A DNA stretch of 64,000 bases from Micrasema longulum (taxonomy: Eukaryota > Arthropoda > Insecta > Trichoptera > Brachycentridae). Location: NCBI GenBank assembly GCA_022494885.1, contig JAGVSM010005059.1, positions 1 to 64,000 on the forward strand. Reading direction: 5' to 3'. The position numbers and the translations under genes were made by a program. The notes under the pieces were generated by a model that searched no databases, was not told the origin of the DNA, and saw nothing but the letters and a program-made list of their open reading frames with translations. Positions 19,630 through 30,544 of the stretch are shown here, in pieces; the first letter of the stretch is position 1; each line of letters opens with the position of its first letter.

Positions 19630-20430
19630 ATTAATTTATTTATTTATATATACGCCCAATGGGCATTTTTATGGACACATTTATGCATAGAAAATTATTA
19701 TAAAAAAAGTAGAAAGACTCAATGGTTTATAGTAGACTTTGTGGGAGTGGAAGCGGGAGAGAGGCGTTTATAATTTCATTTGATTCAGTGATTGTTTGAA
19801 AGAAGACAACTTGTTATCAAAGAAATCAAGACTGGTATGTTTGTTAGCAGACCTAAGAATTCTGGGCATAGGGGAATGAAAACCATAGTTAGTTTTATGG
19901 TTATCGGTATGAAAGAGTAAGTTTTGTCTGAGGTTTCTAGTTGGGATATTTAATTTTATTGAGCTCAGTAGTTCAGGCGCATCAAAGAGTGAGTTGAGAA
20001 TTTTAAATAGGACTATAAGGTCGGATTTATTTCGACGGTTTTGAAGACAAGAAATATTCAAGGTAGTTTCTAACTCATTATACGTATATAGGTCTCTGGA
20101 TAAGCCCAACTTCCAGCCTATCTTTCTCAAAAATCGATGTTGAACTGATTCAATATTTTTGATTTGAACATCATAATATGGAGACCAGATAACAGAGGAA
20201 TACTCTAGGTGCGGGTGAACTAGGGAATAGAAGAGAGTTTTAAGGGTATTGATATTTTTGAGGTCAGCTGTGCTTCTGTTAGTAAATCCAAGAAGTTTTA
20301 AGGATTTATTGATAACATGTTCAATATGAATTGTAAAAGAAAGTTTAGTGTCAAGTATAATACCTAAATCTCGTATACTAGACACAGATGATAATATTTC
20401 ATCGTTCAGTGAGTAGTCAAGTTGTAAAGT
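19630..20430 (-). mobile_element. LINE E, 5'-truncated, 205-codon open frame
   Basis: The minus-strand frame (19768-20385, extending to about 20430 with LNDEILSS) reads SSIRDLGIILDTKLSFTIHI, LLGFTNRSTADLKNINTLKT, EYSSVIWSPYYDVQIKNIES, VQHRFLRKIG, then IPTRNLRQNLLFHTDNHKTN and YGFHSPMPRILRSANKH. This is the thumb and C-terminal domain of a CR1/Jockey-like LINE reverse transcriptase. The 3' end at 19630-19670 holds GCCCAATGGGC and a TTTATTTATTTATA edge (the A-rich tail in sense). It lacks the N-terminal half. Confidence 0.88.
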
Positions 20431-20475
20431 CAGAAAATAAAGAAATTTTAATTAACACGGCAGAAATGCATTGCA

Positions 20476-21066
20476 GTAGCTCAATCACAAATAACTATCG
20501 ACGTGCTTAAAAACATGCTAAGCGTTTGAGCGATATCAACGAACAATAATGAACACGGTAAAGTTATCGCAGTCATAAGTCAACGCGTGTGTAATCTCTA
20601 AGTCAACGCTCGCGTCGGTTTGTTTTTTGTTTTCCTCGTAAATAAATACAGTTCATTGGCGAAAAATCGGCGTTTACTATAAAAAATAATAGAATACATT
20701 GCATTTGCAAAAAAGTCAGAAGTTTCTAATACAAAAAAGTGAAAATTTAATTACAATTACTATTCCGACTGCTTTTCTTGACATTTGGCTTGCCCACCGC
20801 CGGCTAAATGCAAAAAATAGCATGACAAATAATAAATGAATAAATAAAAATAGCAGTTTTGAAATATTTTCCATATGTACACCGGTGAAATTCAAATGTG
20901 TGATTGCGCAGCAGGATTATGCGTCGCGAAACGTAAATATTTTGACATTTAATATTAGGTGTTCACGGATGTTCCATTGTGATCACGAATACGATAAACA
21001 GCCATGGTGATAAATTGTTATCACGTCGCTTATTAGCACGTCAATAGTTATTTGTGATTGAGCTAC
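20476..21066. mobile_element. MITE Y, complete, 591 bp
   Basis: Left end GTAGCTCAATCACAAATAAC continues TATCGACGTGCTTA; right end is its inverted copy, ending GTTATTTGTGATTGAGCTAC. The interior has AAGTCAACGCGTGTGTAATC and AAGTCAACGCTCGCGTCGG in tandem and GATCACGAATACGATAAACA. A second copy at 36372-37889 is interrupted by two LINE fragments, and a stub lies at 6772. Target duplication not resolved; superfamily unknown; non-coding. Confidence 0.75.
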
Positions 21067-21117
21067 CGATGTTATTAAATTTCTCAAACTCAAATAACTC
21101 AAACATTATTTTCGATG

Positions 21118-21171
21118 GCCAAAAAATATGGTAAGCTGAAGATAATCTTTTATAAGGAGAATTCGCCCCTG
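21118..21171 (+). mobile_element. hAT-like element, terminal stub
   Basis: AATATGGTAAGCTGAAGATA then AGAATTCGCCCCTG matches the right terminus of the hAT-like copy at 55911 (AATATAATGGTAAGCTGCG..CGCCCCTG). Confidence 0.6.
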
Positions 21172-21960
21172 CGCTGTATAAGGTACTTGAAACTCTTGAC
21201 AGTTTCTATGACTTGGTTTAATAGCCCCGCCACTCTATGCTCATTGCGCTGCTCATGCTCACGCTCCTCGCGCTGCCGCCCTCTCACCCGATGTTGCCCT
21301 CTCCGTCCACACACTGCTCTAATCGCGCAATTCATCGCACTTGTCATTTGTCTTTCTTTACAATGGACGATGAAACTGTGACAGCGTGCGCGCTATGCAT
21401 TTTTAGTACAGCTAATTATATCGATGTATATTAATGTGAAATATTTTAATGTTTTTTTTGTATTTTTTATTTACTCTTTCTTATATTACACAAAAATATT
21501 CTACCTATCTATAGTTATAGGAGGAAAAATTCATTTAATGTATTTAATTGCTATGTAATTATCCTTTTTTTTTTTTTTACTTTGTTTCACCTTTTCTATC
21601 TATATTGTAAAAAAAAATGGTTTAAAAATGTCATACAAAGAAATATACATCATTCAAAAATGACGTGCGCGTCTTGTGTGAGCGCTCGATGCGTATTGCG
21701 ACCGCGCGATTATGTGGCCAGCCACTCGCGCTCATATTGCCGGTCCTTTGACTCGCGCTCAAAAAACCGGCAAAATAAGGAGCGAGTAATGTTGCCACAC
21801 TATTCTCTGCCTCCTTTCCTCGCTACTTCCCATGCCACTCGTCGAGCGTGTGGCAGGCCCATTGCAGTTAGGGGATTTCGGGCATCGAGGCACGAAGCGT
21901 TGCCCAGAACATGGGATTTTGCAATATTCGTTTTAATACTGATTTGCACTTAATACTCGT
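21172..21960. other. CpG-rich unassigned block with a repeat R copy
   Basis: 21190-21370 and 21660-21900 are rich in C, G and CpG (GCTCACGCTCCTCGCGCTGC, TGACTCGCGCTCAAAAAACC). Overlapping open frames of 65-123 codons are Ser/Arg/Cys-rich with no recognised domain. At 21440-21620 lies a copy of repeat R (TATTACACAAAAATATTCTA, TAATTGCTATGTAATTATCC). No gene is called. Confidence 0.4.
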
Positions 21961-23069
21961 TTCGCGATATAATTCACGGACACCATGGTACCTGTCCATA
22001 CCGTCCAATGTTAAAAGTGAAAGGACTTGACTTTACCGTGGGAGTTGAGTTTTTTCTTGTTTCTCGCAACGATGTGTAAGTACACACTATCTTTAGTACC
22101 GACAAGAGGCCGAAATATGCGGGAACCATAAAAAAATCTGATTTCTCCCCGATAACTCAAAATACGGAACAATTATCAAAAATCTCAATTCAATACAATT
22201 GAGGACCGTGAGAAAAAATGTCGGCAAGCTATATTTTTCAGAATAATGGAAAAAAATTGAGTTTTCTCAAGAGCAGTATGAAACTTTAATTACATGGGTC
22301 GATTTCCCAACTTACATTGGGGTCCGAAAACGGACGCATCAGCCTTTTACTAGGTGGATCAAAAATATCGGAATAAATGAAACAAGAAAACATTTTTCGG
22401 GACGAATTCAGTTTTTTATTTTTCGAAATCAGTATGGATATTGCGGAGAAATGTTTTCGTACATAACCTTAATTTTTTTTTATTAAAAACATTTCCCTAA
22501 AAAACGCGACACGTTTGGACTTGATAATAGGGAAATAATATATAACTTTTTTTTTACATTTTTAAAGTTAGTAAAGGTCTATGAAAATCAAGTAAAATAA
22601 ATATTTTTTTGTTAATTATTAATTACATCTGCATACTCCGAGTCACAAAACTTTAGGGAGAGTTCACTGCTATACCTCAATCGGGTGGTATTAAAAAAAA
22701 GTAGTAAATGATTATTTTTTTATAATTTTGATGAAAAAAGTGATATTTCCCTATTCTTTATTATGTAGCACTCATTGAAAACACCAAATATTTTTTTGAA
22801 ATTTTATATTAAAAACATCGATTTTTTTTTAATTCTCATGTATTATTGGATTTAAAGTGGTTTTTTTAATTGGCTCTCGTATTGATAATAGATTTCTACT
22901 TATTTCTATGTACTAGCTGTTTAAATTCCAAATAAAATAAAATAAAATAAAATGTTACATCACTGCGCATAAAGGTTTTTTTTAGCGCAGCTTTTTAAGA
23001 GTTATAGACAGTTCAAGATAACTCTGTTAGCTTCCAATTACTGTACGGGTCCCATATTCAATGTACCTA
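21961..23069. other. Unassigned AT-rich interval
   Basis: No open frame of note and no partner repeat. A short AAATAAAATAAAATAAAAT run at about 22933-22952 may be the tail of a decayed LINE insertion. Confidence 0.35.
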
Positions 23070-25062
23070 CAGTATTGTTCGAATTCATGGGAACAAATGA
23101 AAATGTTCGTAATTTTACTTTTTTTTTTTACACAGTTGGCAACACTCTTATGTCAAAAGAGCGGCCATTTTGTTTTACCGTTCTGTCAGTCGGTGAGTAA
23201 TGACACATAGCGAGCTAAAGACGCATTGCATTTGTTGTTTTTAAGAATGATTATGTTTTGAGTGAATCAAGGCTTTGATTGGTTTTTATTTGTGAAGATG
23301 GATATTACTCTCAAAAAGCGCACCAAAATTGTGACTTTGAATGAAAGTTCATCAATGACTCAAAGAGATTTTGCCAAGGAGTGTGGTGTAAGTTTAGGAG
23401 TTATCAACGAGATTTTGCAGCAGAAATGGGACACTGGCTCGGTTGAAGTAAACAGAAAAGGGAAATGTGGAAGGAAAAGAAAGACAGCAAGGGACGAAGC
23501 TTTTTAATAAGGGAAAGTAAATTTAACCACAGTAAAATTAGCCAAGACCTTTAGCAAGACTCACGCTGGAGTTGTTTTTCATGACCACCGTACGAAAACG
23601 ACTTATTGAAGGGGAACAAAAACAATTAGACCTAAAAAAAAACAGTCGTTGACTGCTGCCATGATTAAAAAACAATATGATTGGGCAAAAAATATGCAAG
23701 TTGGACTATTGAAGATTGGAGAAAAGTGTTGTTCTCAGATGAGAGCCATTTTTTGCTAAAAAAAGAGTACGGCAGCTTATTCAAACAGTTGAACATCCGT
23801 TTACGAAGATGTCTTTGGGGCTGCTTCTCTTATAAAGGTACCGGATGCATTGTGCTAAACAAAAGGACCATAAACTCGCAATAATGAAGAAAATTGCTAG
23901 AACAGAGATTAGAAGCTGAACTAAGAAAAAAATATGTTAACGCTCGAAGAGTTTTTCAGTAGGATTCGGCTCCATACCACGTGTCCAAGATTATGATGAA
24001 ACATTTCAAGGACAAAAAAATATCATAACTTGAACGGCCAGGAAACTCACAAAACTTTAATTTTATTGAAAAACTGTGGGCTATTTTGAAAGCTAGACTT
24101 TGTACAACAGATTGTACAACAAAAATAAGACTGACTGGGGCTGGAATCCATACGTGGTTTCGAGACAAGCAAATTTAAAAATAAATTCAACGTTTAACAG
24201 TCCATGGTTTACCTCTTCGTTCTAATTCTCAAGGCACTCTCTTAATACCCATCCACAATTCCTCGTTCTTCTCTAACTCATATAGTGTCCATGCGGCTCG
24301 ACTGTGGAATCATCTCCCATCCACCATCAAAGATGTTACTACATTATCTCTGTTTAAATCACGTCTGAAGAAACATCTCTTTTCTCTTCCTTAATCGCTC
24401 CTCCTTTCCTTTTTCCTCTTTCCTCTTTTTTCCCATTGAGTAATAGTTTGGATTTAAGGTCACCTATTAACAAATACGTTTATTTCTATTTTTATATATC
24501 TTTAGCTTTTTAATATTTTTTTTCTATTGAATATGTTCTGTAACTTGAATTATAAAAATAAAACTTTTATTTTATTGGTTGGTTGGAAGAAATTGCCATT
24601 TGGCAATAAGCCCGCCAATGTATAAATAAAATTATATACAAAAAGTTAAATAAATAAATAAAAATATCAGAAAGCACTGTACAATTATATGCCAAAACGT
24701 GTTGAAGAAGTTGTCAAAGTCAAAGGAGGACACATTTTCTATCGAAACGACTTATATTGGATTAATTTCTCTGTTTTCCTGTTCTCTTATTGATCAATGT
24801 TGCTTTTTTCAAATCATCACTTGTGTTCACATTGATTCGAAAAATACTGTAAATACGTCATGTTCCATATTGAAATTGGCGACCAGTTTGGTTTGATGAC
24901 TGTTTTTGGTCATATACGTATGTACATTCTTGTGTATATTGATGGGTCATTTTTAAATAATTGTGATTGACATAAAAAAAAAAAAATTCTCGGAAAGAAC
25001 GAGTGGGATAATTTGCATTGTACATGTTTGGAGATTGAACGATTGATTCAGAATAATAGTGG
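23070..25062 (+). mobile_element. Tc1-like transposon with decayed transposase, split by LINE C
   Basis: Ends CAGTATTGTTCGAATTC and, inverted, CCACTATTATTCTGAATC, each next to TA (23068-23069, 25063-25064). The transposase frame starts near 23298 (MDITLKKRTKIVTLNESSS, SMTQRDFAKECGVSLGVIN: the N-terminal helix-turn-helix) and continues through frameshifts with VLFSDESHFLL, DSAPYHVSKIMMKHF and FIEKLWAILKAR, which carry the D, D and E of the Tc1 catalytic triad. The C-terminal piece ALYNYMPKRVEEVVKVKGGH lies beyond the LINE C insert (24200-24662). Without the insert it is about 1.5 kb, a normal Tc1 length. Many stops: inactive. Confidence 0.82.
24200..24662 (+). mobile_element. LINE C inserted in the Tc1-like transposase
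   Basis: Reads LPLRSNSQGTLLIPIHNSSF, SVHAARLWNHLPSTIKDVTT and LSLFKSRLKKHLFSLP then a stop, followed by the 3' hairpin TTGCCATTTGGCAA, TAAGCCCGCC and a TAAATAAATAAA tail. The conserved RLWN.LP motif marks the extreme C-terminus of a CR1-like LINE protein. Same family as 13228-13620. It separates the DDE domain from the C-terminal PKRVEEV block of the host transposon, so it is the younger insertion. Confidence 0.85.
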
Positions 25063-25082
25063 TAGAATGTACTTGAATATCG

Positions 25083-25340
25083 GGTTGTGGCCCCGTGGCT
25101 AGTGTTGCGGACTCACGGATCAGAGGTCCGAGGTTCGAACCCCACTCTACCCCAACTTTTTAAAACTTTTTTTAAAAATAAATATTAGCGTTCTTATAAT
25201 TTACCCAAATATTTCAATTTTCGTGGCCATTTTCAACGAGTTGTAAATAACTCACTATTAGAAAATGGAAATCAAGTTGGGGTTGAGTGACCACAACCCG
25301 ATTCAACTTAATTTCCATTTTCTAATAGTGAGTTATTCAG
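25083..25340 (+). mobile_element. SINE S2, rearranged pair with inverted body
   Basis: The head at 25083-25160 reads GGTTGTGGCCCCGTGGCTAG, TGTTGCGGACTCACGG and B box GGTTCGAACCCC. The body that follows (25170-25275) is in reverse orientation compared with 44338-44545. A second partial head (AGTGACCACAACCCGATTCA reversed) and a forward body start (AATTTCCATTTTCTAATAGT) come next. The result is a head, inverted body, forward body arrangement that can fold back. Confidence 0.75.
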
Positions 25341-25726
25341 CATTCCGTAGTATAAATATATAGTATTTCCAAAAATACATAAATCACATGCAGATTTATA
25401 GAGATGCGAGCACCACCATGTCTAAACATGCACTAAGCTTAATTAAAAAAACATTTAATCTTATATTGAAGAATTGGTACGGAATTGTGAGGGAGGGCGG
25501 GGGGTTGAGGTGGGGTTACCCAATTAACTATTTTTTAATTAATAAAGAGGGCTGTACTGAAAACGTATATTTGATTATTTATTAAGGGAATATTATTTCT
25601 TAAGACTTTTTTAAAGTAAAAAAGCATCGTATTATTAAATTTAAGCCGTTATTATTTGAATATAACACTTTTACTTGATTATCCTCGTGTATTTGGGTGT
25701 ACTTTAATATATCTATTATATATATA
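25341..25726. other. Unassigned
   Basis: A 65-codon frame (25388-25585) has no recognisable motif. G-rich GAGGGAGGGCGGGGGGTTGA at about 25490 is the only compositional oddity. Confidence 0.35.
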
Positions 25727-26690
25727 GAATAATCTACCCACTCATGTTATAGACGCCCCTTCTTTATTTACATTTAAGTCAATAGTGAAATGTCACTATC
25801 TAAATCTTTAAATTGTTCCTTTATCCTTCTTCTTTCCTTGCCAACCCCTCTCCTCTCTTCATAGTATAGTGTTAATTTTTTACATATTTTTTTTATTTTT
25901 GTTAATCTTTGCTTTTAATTTTTGTATAAAATTGTAAGATTCGATATGTCCATTAAGGTGGGCCGATATTTTTTTTTCCGAATTTTCAAATGAAAGGGGT
26001 CTAAAAAGTTGCGTTTTGGATTACTCGGGATGCAAAAAATATATAAAAAAATATTTGATATTGCTTTTGGCCCTCAACCAGAGCTCGAAGTTTTCGAAAA
26101 GGTCAATTTTTTGCCCTAAACCGGCTGTCATTTCGTATTTAAGTAAGGAAATCAGTCTAATTAAATTGTATAATCTGCATTAAATCTTATTATATAAGCA
26201 TCCAAGGGCGTGAGTTGCACTGTGTTTTGTAATAAATGGGTAGCATTGTTTTAATGTGCCATTGTTTTCGTCAATATTCGTCAGGCGCTCAACGGAATCA
26301 GTTCCGCGGAGTGTAAACTTTTTGCATTTCGGTAGTTTTAAATTAGTTAATTGATTAAGTCATATCTTTACGAACAAAAAAATAATTTTATCAATATAGA
26401 TAATTAAAAAATGTTCAGACAGTTATAAACTTCAAACTTCTGTCGAGGGCCAAAAGTAGTATGGAATATTTTTTCAAATAATTTGAAAATACGTTCAATG
26501 CGATCCAAAAGGCAACTTTTTAGACCCCTTTCACTTTGATATCTAAAAAAAAAACTTCATACATCATCGGCCCATTCTAATGTCCATGTATTTATAATTT
26601 TCTCAAACTGAACGGTTTGGGTGGGTAGGAAGAAATTGCCTTAAGGCAATATGCCCGCCCTTAGTGTCAAATAATAATAATAATACTTTA
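25727..26690 (+). mobile_element. LINE A 3' end, split by a hAT MITE
   Basis: 25727-25953 (CTACCCACTCATGTTATAG, CCTCTCCTCTCTTCATAGTA, GTAAGATTCGATATGTCCAT) continues at 26580 (ATGTCCATGTATTTATAATT, TTGCCTTAAGGCAATATGCC). Uninterrupted LINE A copies have a single ATGTCCAT at this place. Confidence 0.88.
25954..26579. mobile_element. 626-bp hAT-type MITE with 8-bp target duplication
   Basis: Flanked by ATGTCCAT at 25946-25953 and 26580-26587; the intact LINE A at about 7583 has one copy. Ends TAAGGTGGGCCGATA and, inverted, TAGAATGGGCCGATG. Further inward inverted segments are AAAGGGGTCTAAAAAGTTGC and its partner GCAACTTTTTAGACCCCTTT. The 8-bp duplication and the end type fit hAT. No transposase, so non-autonomous. 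The insertion is younger than the LINE A fragment. Confidence 0.88.
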
Positions 26691-26884
26691 GAGGTGTATT
26701 TTAGTATTTGCACGTTGGTGTAGTGAGTGTCCTGACGAAACTGGTTGACTGAAAAATTTGGTTAGTGTTTATATACTAACACTTACAAATATTAGTTAAA
26801 CTGTTCGACCATAAAGTTAATGCACAACATTATTTTTTTATTTTTTATTATTATTATTATTTTTTTTTAATTTCATTTTCTTAA

Positions 26885-27190
26885 TTTAACTCGGAAGAGT
26901 CTTAAATACATAAAATAAAGTAATATGCTAATTAAAAATACTTAACTTCAATATCAATACATAGATGGCGCTCCAACACGCTAGTGAATGGTTTCTCATT
27001 TAATAACATAAATACAAAAATCAAAAAAATGTTACCTGTGTCGATATTCGCTAATAAGCGGAATGGGGAATGTTGTAAAATACGTAAAGTGGCCACTTAA
27101 CCCAGCCATTGACAGGTCATAAGCCCTGTAAACGCTCGAATATCCATAATCCTGAATTTGAAAAAATTCTTCCTCATCTCTGTAGGGATA
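26885..27190 (-). mobile_element. Repeat M, subtype M2
   Basis: Reverse of 47370-47695: shared GATGGCGCTCCAACACGCTA, TTCGCTAATAAGCGGAATGG, GACAGGTCATAAGCCCTGTA and the right end CATCTCTGTAGGGATAT. Non-coding; the 82-codon frame crossing it is not conserved in the other copy. Confidence 0.65.
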
Positions 27191-27611
27191 TTAATAAAAA
27201 ATATAAAGTTAATGCTTTAAACATAAATAAAATGATTAATTTTTTTTTATCCCGTATTATGCCGAGCTTTAATCTGTCGATAGCAACGCCCATACCACCC
27301 ACACATCGCCGATTACTGGATGCGGAATCATGTCGAATTCGATTCTACGATACATAATCGCCCCCGATATACGATTTCATTTATCGAATTAGTCGTAATT
27401 TGAATAGTCGTATAATGAATGCGAAACGAAACACAAAACTAACCTTATTCAAATGACGCTAATATAAAACATGACGTCACGACTTCGTCATCACACGCTA
27501 ACCAATTGGTAATTGAGATAAAATATTCACCATTCAGCATAAGTTTAAACATCCACATTTCCTAACTTTTCCGTCTGAATGCTTTTGCGAAGCAAGATAG
27601 CTGAAAACCTG
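27191..27611. other. Unassigned
   Basis: Mixed composition with no recognised coding or repeat signal, apart from a fragment near 27545-27600 (CATCCACATTTCCTAACTTT, TTTTGCGAAGC) resembling part of repeat M. Confidence 0.35.
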
Positions 27612-27720
27612 AAATCAATATTGAAATGTCACCATCTGGACACTTGTGTTTTTGCTTTTTCCTTTCTATTCCCCTCCCCACTTTATAGTACGTTGTAGAT
27701 TTTTAGTTTATTTTATTTTA
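27612..27720 (+). mobile_element. LINE A tail fragment
   Basis: AAATCAATATTGAAATGTCA, CCCCTCCCCACTTTATAGTA and the TTTTTAGTTT stretch correspond to LINE A 3' untranslated sequence before the hairpin. Confidence 0.6.
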
Positions 27721-27724
27721 TTCA

Positions 27725-28545
27725 TTTTTTTCCACATAGTTAACAATGCTAACTCCTTTAATACATCACATACAAATAATATAATCACTAGATCCGCAAC
27801 ATAAAGACAACTTAAACAAATACAAACTAATACCACTTTCGGACAAAGAGATATTGAGTATTATTCTATTAAAATCTATAACCTACTTCCACTATCTATT
27901 AAAACAATTAGTAACGAGAAAATGTTCAAAAAGGCTATAAAAATGGATAGTGGAGCTAGGTAGAAGTAAAATGGATTGTCTCATTCGCCCAAACCAATAT
28001 TGAATCAACTGCTCCACAAATGTATAGGTTATGTAATGTTTTTGTTCTTTCATTGAACGATTTGTAATATAAATAATATAGATGTACATAAATTAAATAT
28101 AAACATAGATACGTAGTGTTTAAAATTGTCTGAACATTGTGTTTATTATCTCTGTTTATTTATTTATTTAGTTATTTTGTTCATTAACGCCCAAAATGCA
28201 TTTACAAAAAAAATACATGCTAACATACTAAATAATAAACACAAAATATATACAGAAAAAACACGTGAAATTAGTTAGAAAGGATATAATAAAAAGTTTT
28301 ACAAAGTAAAAAAAAAAAACAAAAATAACCAAGGTATGCAAGAAAAAACAGTAAGCATATAAACAAAAAATGCAAAGCTTATGAAATAAATTCTGTAAAG
28401 CAAACACAGTAAATAAAGTGTTACGGTAAAGACTTTATCAATACTTCTTTGTTTTTAACTTCTTTGATTTTTACAAAAGTATAGTCGACACGGGTAACTC
28501 CAGTAAGGTAACATTGTTTTTATTATTTTTTATTTATTTTTATTT
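27725..28545 (+). mobile_element. LINE H, C-terminus and 3' end, split by LINE E tail
   Basis: 27745-27960 translates, with one stop, as NTSHTNNIITRSAT, TFGQRDIEYYSIKIYNLLPL and SIKTISNEKMFKKAIKM, the terminal block of a CR1/Jockey-like protein (GQR..I.Y.....YN.LP). The 3' untranslated part shares ATCAACTGCTCCACAAA and CGTAGTGTTTAAAATTGTCT with 11880-12101, is interrupted at about 28160-28475, and ends with GTCGACACGGGTAACTCCAG. This is the only copy here that links the LINE H tail to its protein. Confidence 0.75.
28160..28475 (-). mobile_element. LINE E-like 3' tail inside LINE H
   Basis: Left edge TTTATTTATTTATTTAGTTA then AACGCCCAAAATGCATT, comparable to TACGCCCAATGGGCATTT at the 3' end of LINE E (19650). 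The remainder is A-rich 3' untranslated sequence in reverse. Confidence 0.55.
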
Positions 28546-29715
28546 TTTACATATTTATTACAGCAATATACAAGTAATTATTTATACAACAAATAAATTC
28601 AGTAGTAAAAGTAAACATACATATTTTTTAATTTTGCTGTTGGTTCATCTAAACTGCTTAACTGGGGATAGCTTCCCCGTTCTAAGGCAGTAAATTATGT
28701 ATTTTATAATGATATTTAAAAGTATTTACAGTGTTATCATAATGTGTGCTTTTTCAGTCTTAAAGGTAAACAATGAATATCCAGAGAAAATATAAATAAT
28801 ACCAAAATCTCTATATCCTAAGTCCTAAGTCATTACTAGTAAAACAAGCAACCAACTTACGTCCTTCTACATCGGACAACGAATTCTCTGACTCCCTCCG
28901 ACCAATATAGATTAAGAATGCAGTCAACACCTTCCCCAGCCTGGCAATCCCACCACATTTTCACGAAACTGGGATAAGGTTATATACCCTCGGGCCTATA
29001 TAATATTTTGAGCCAAAAAAGTATTGACTCCTCTCTATAGAATCAGATCCTTATTGGAGTGTCTAGTTTTATGAACATGACAAACCCTTGCGTATTTCTC
29101 CCTGTTGAGATGTGTGACCGCTACTGACCTCAATATATACTGTTGACGAATATCCAGCCCTTGAAATTCTTTGAAGAGCAAATCACTCGGGTATCGGTAT
29201 GGTTTTTTTAATATAGCTCTTAACTCTGATTTTTGAGCAATAGCTGCTGAAGCCATGGTCGTTTTAGTGCAGCTTCCCCAGCCAATCATACCATACGTAT
29301 TGAATTTACCAATTCATAATACAATTGTTTTAGTTCTTTAATCCTTGGTATATTTCTTAAAGGTATGAAAAAATGAATCAAACGTTTTATTTTATTAGAA
29401 ATTTCTTCAGTTTGTAGGTTCCATCTCATAAATTTATCTATTTTTAAACCCAAATATTTTACACTAGTGACATTTTCCAATATTGTACATTTACAATTTA
29501 CATTATTTATGCAATGATGTAATTTTAGTTCATACCCGGAGTTTGGTTGTCCCACCGAAGATGGGCTGAAACAGATAAACTTTGTTTTTTCTGCATTGAG
29601 AGTAAGCAAATTGTCGTTCAACCAATTGTTTACCCTCATCATATCTTTGTTAGCTTTGTCATGAACTTCTGCCCAATTTGGGCCACTAAATAAAATAATT
29701 AAATTAATCATTGTT
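28545..29715 (-). mobile_element. LINE G1, 5'-truncated, frameshifted
   Basis: Minus strand. 29286-29711 reads LIILFSGPNWAEVHDKANKD, VNNWLNDNLLTLNAEKTKFI and CTILENVTSVKYLGLKIDKF (just after the catalytic YADD block). After a frame change, 29035-29289 reads MASAAIAQKSELRAILKK, YPSDLLFKEFQGLDIRQQYI and HVHKTRHSNKDLIL, then continues to about 28870. This is a CR1/Jockey-like LINE. The protein is close to that at 36835-37620, but the 3' untranslated regions differ. Several indels; inactive. Confidence 0.85.
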
Positions 29716-30209
29716 TATAATAGAAAAACATATAAATAAATAAATAAGAATATGTTTAGGTGTGCCCTATTTCAAGTTTCAAAAAAAATAAAAAAATAAC
29801 CGATCTTTTTATTCAGCAGTGATCGACTTAACATTTTATTGCACAAAAGTACATCAATTTTTATCTTTGCACGTAAAAGTGGAACGAAAATAACATGTTT
29901 TTTTGGTTTTTACATTAAATTGTATTATAATGTATCTTGCGAGAGTAAATTACAGTTTTCCCGCCGAAATGAAAGGGAATTACAGTTTTTAGACAGTGTA
30001 ACAGGGCGTCTCGTGGGATCCGGGATTATTCCAGAATTTTCTGTGAATTCTTTATTCTTTGCGCCTTCATTCGGGAATGCTCCAGGGACAGGATATATGT
30101 TCGCATTAAACCTAAACTCATCCTACATAACGTGATTACAGACTCACATCTCAATAGAGATGAAGCAATTATAAGGTGAAAGAGATGAAACTCTTCGTTT
30201 ACTATTGTT
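29716..30209. other. Unassigned
   Basis: A 98-codon plus-strand frame at 29839-30135 shows no recognised motif and no splice or repeat support. Confidence 0.35.
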
Positions 30210-30540
30210 TTCTTCTTCTTCTTATGGTTCCTCTCCCCGATGGAGGTTGGAAATCATCTTTGCGATTCTTACTTTATTGGCAGCTGCCCTAAACAAGCAC
30301 TGAGTGCTGCAATGGAACCAGTCGCGCAAAAGCCCAATGATGCGCCATCTATCTGCACTGCGTCTTCCTTTAATCCTTCCCTGTAGAATGAGTTGTAAAA
30401 TGTTATATTTTTCGCCCCTCATCGCATGCCCAAAGTACTCGAGTTTTCTTTTCTTTATGGTCTTCAGTACCTCTTTATCTTTTTCCATCCGTCGGAGAAC
30501 ATCATCGTTTCGGACTCAATCCACCCACTATTGTTTTAAT
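30210..30540 (-). mobile_element. RTE-like LINE 3' end
   Basis: The minus-strand frame reads EVLKTIKKRKLEYFGHAMRG, EKYNILQLILQGRIKGRRSA, LLRDWFHCSTQCLFRAAANK and KVRIAKMISNLHRGEEP, then runs into (GAA)n. The block TIKxRKLxYxGHxMRGxKY..LQLIxQGxIxGxR is a hallmark of RTE-type LINE C-termini. 5'-truncated at about 30540 next to an oppositely oriented LINE. Confidence 0.82.
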
Positions 30541-30544
30541 GCAC

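Noticed and set aside
21582..21953. 123-codon open frame
   Set aside because: Arg/Ser/Cys-rich frame from a CpG-rich block with no recognised domain; overlaps repeat R.
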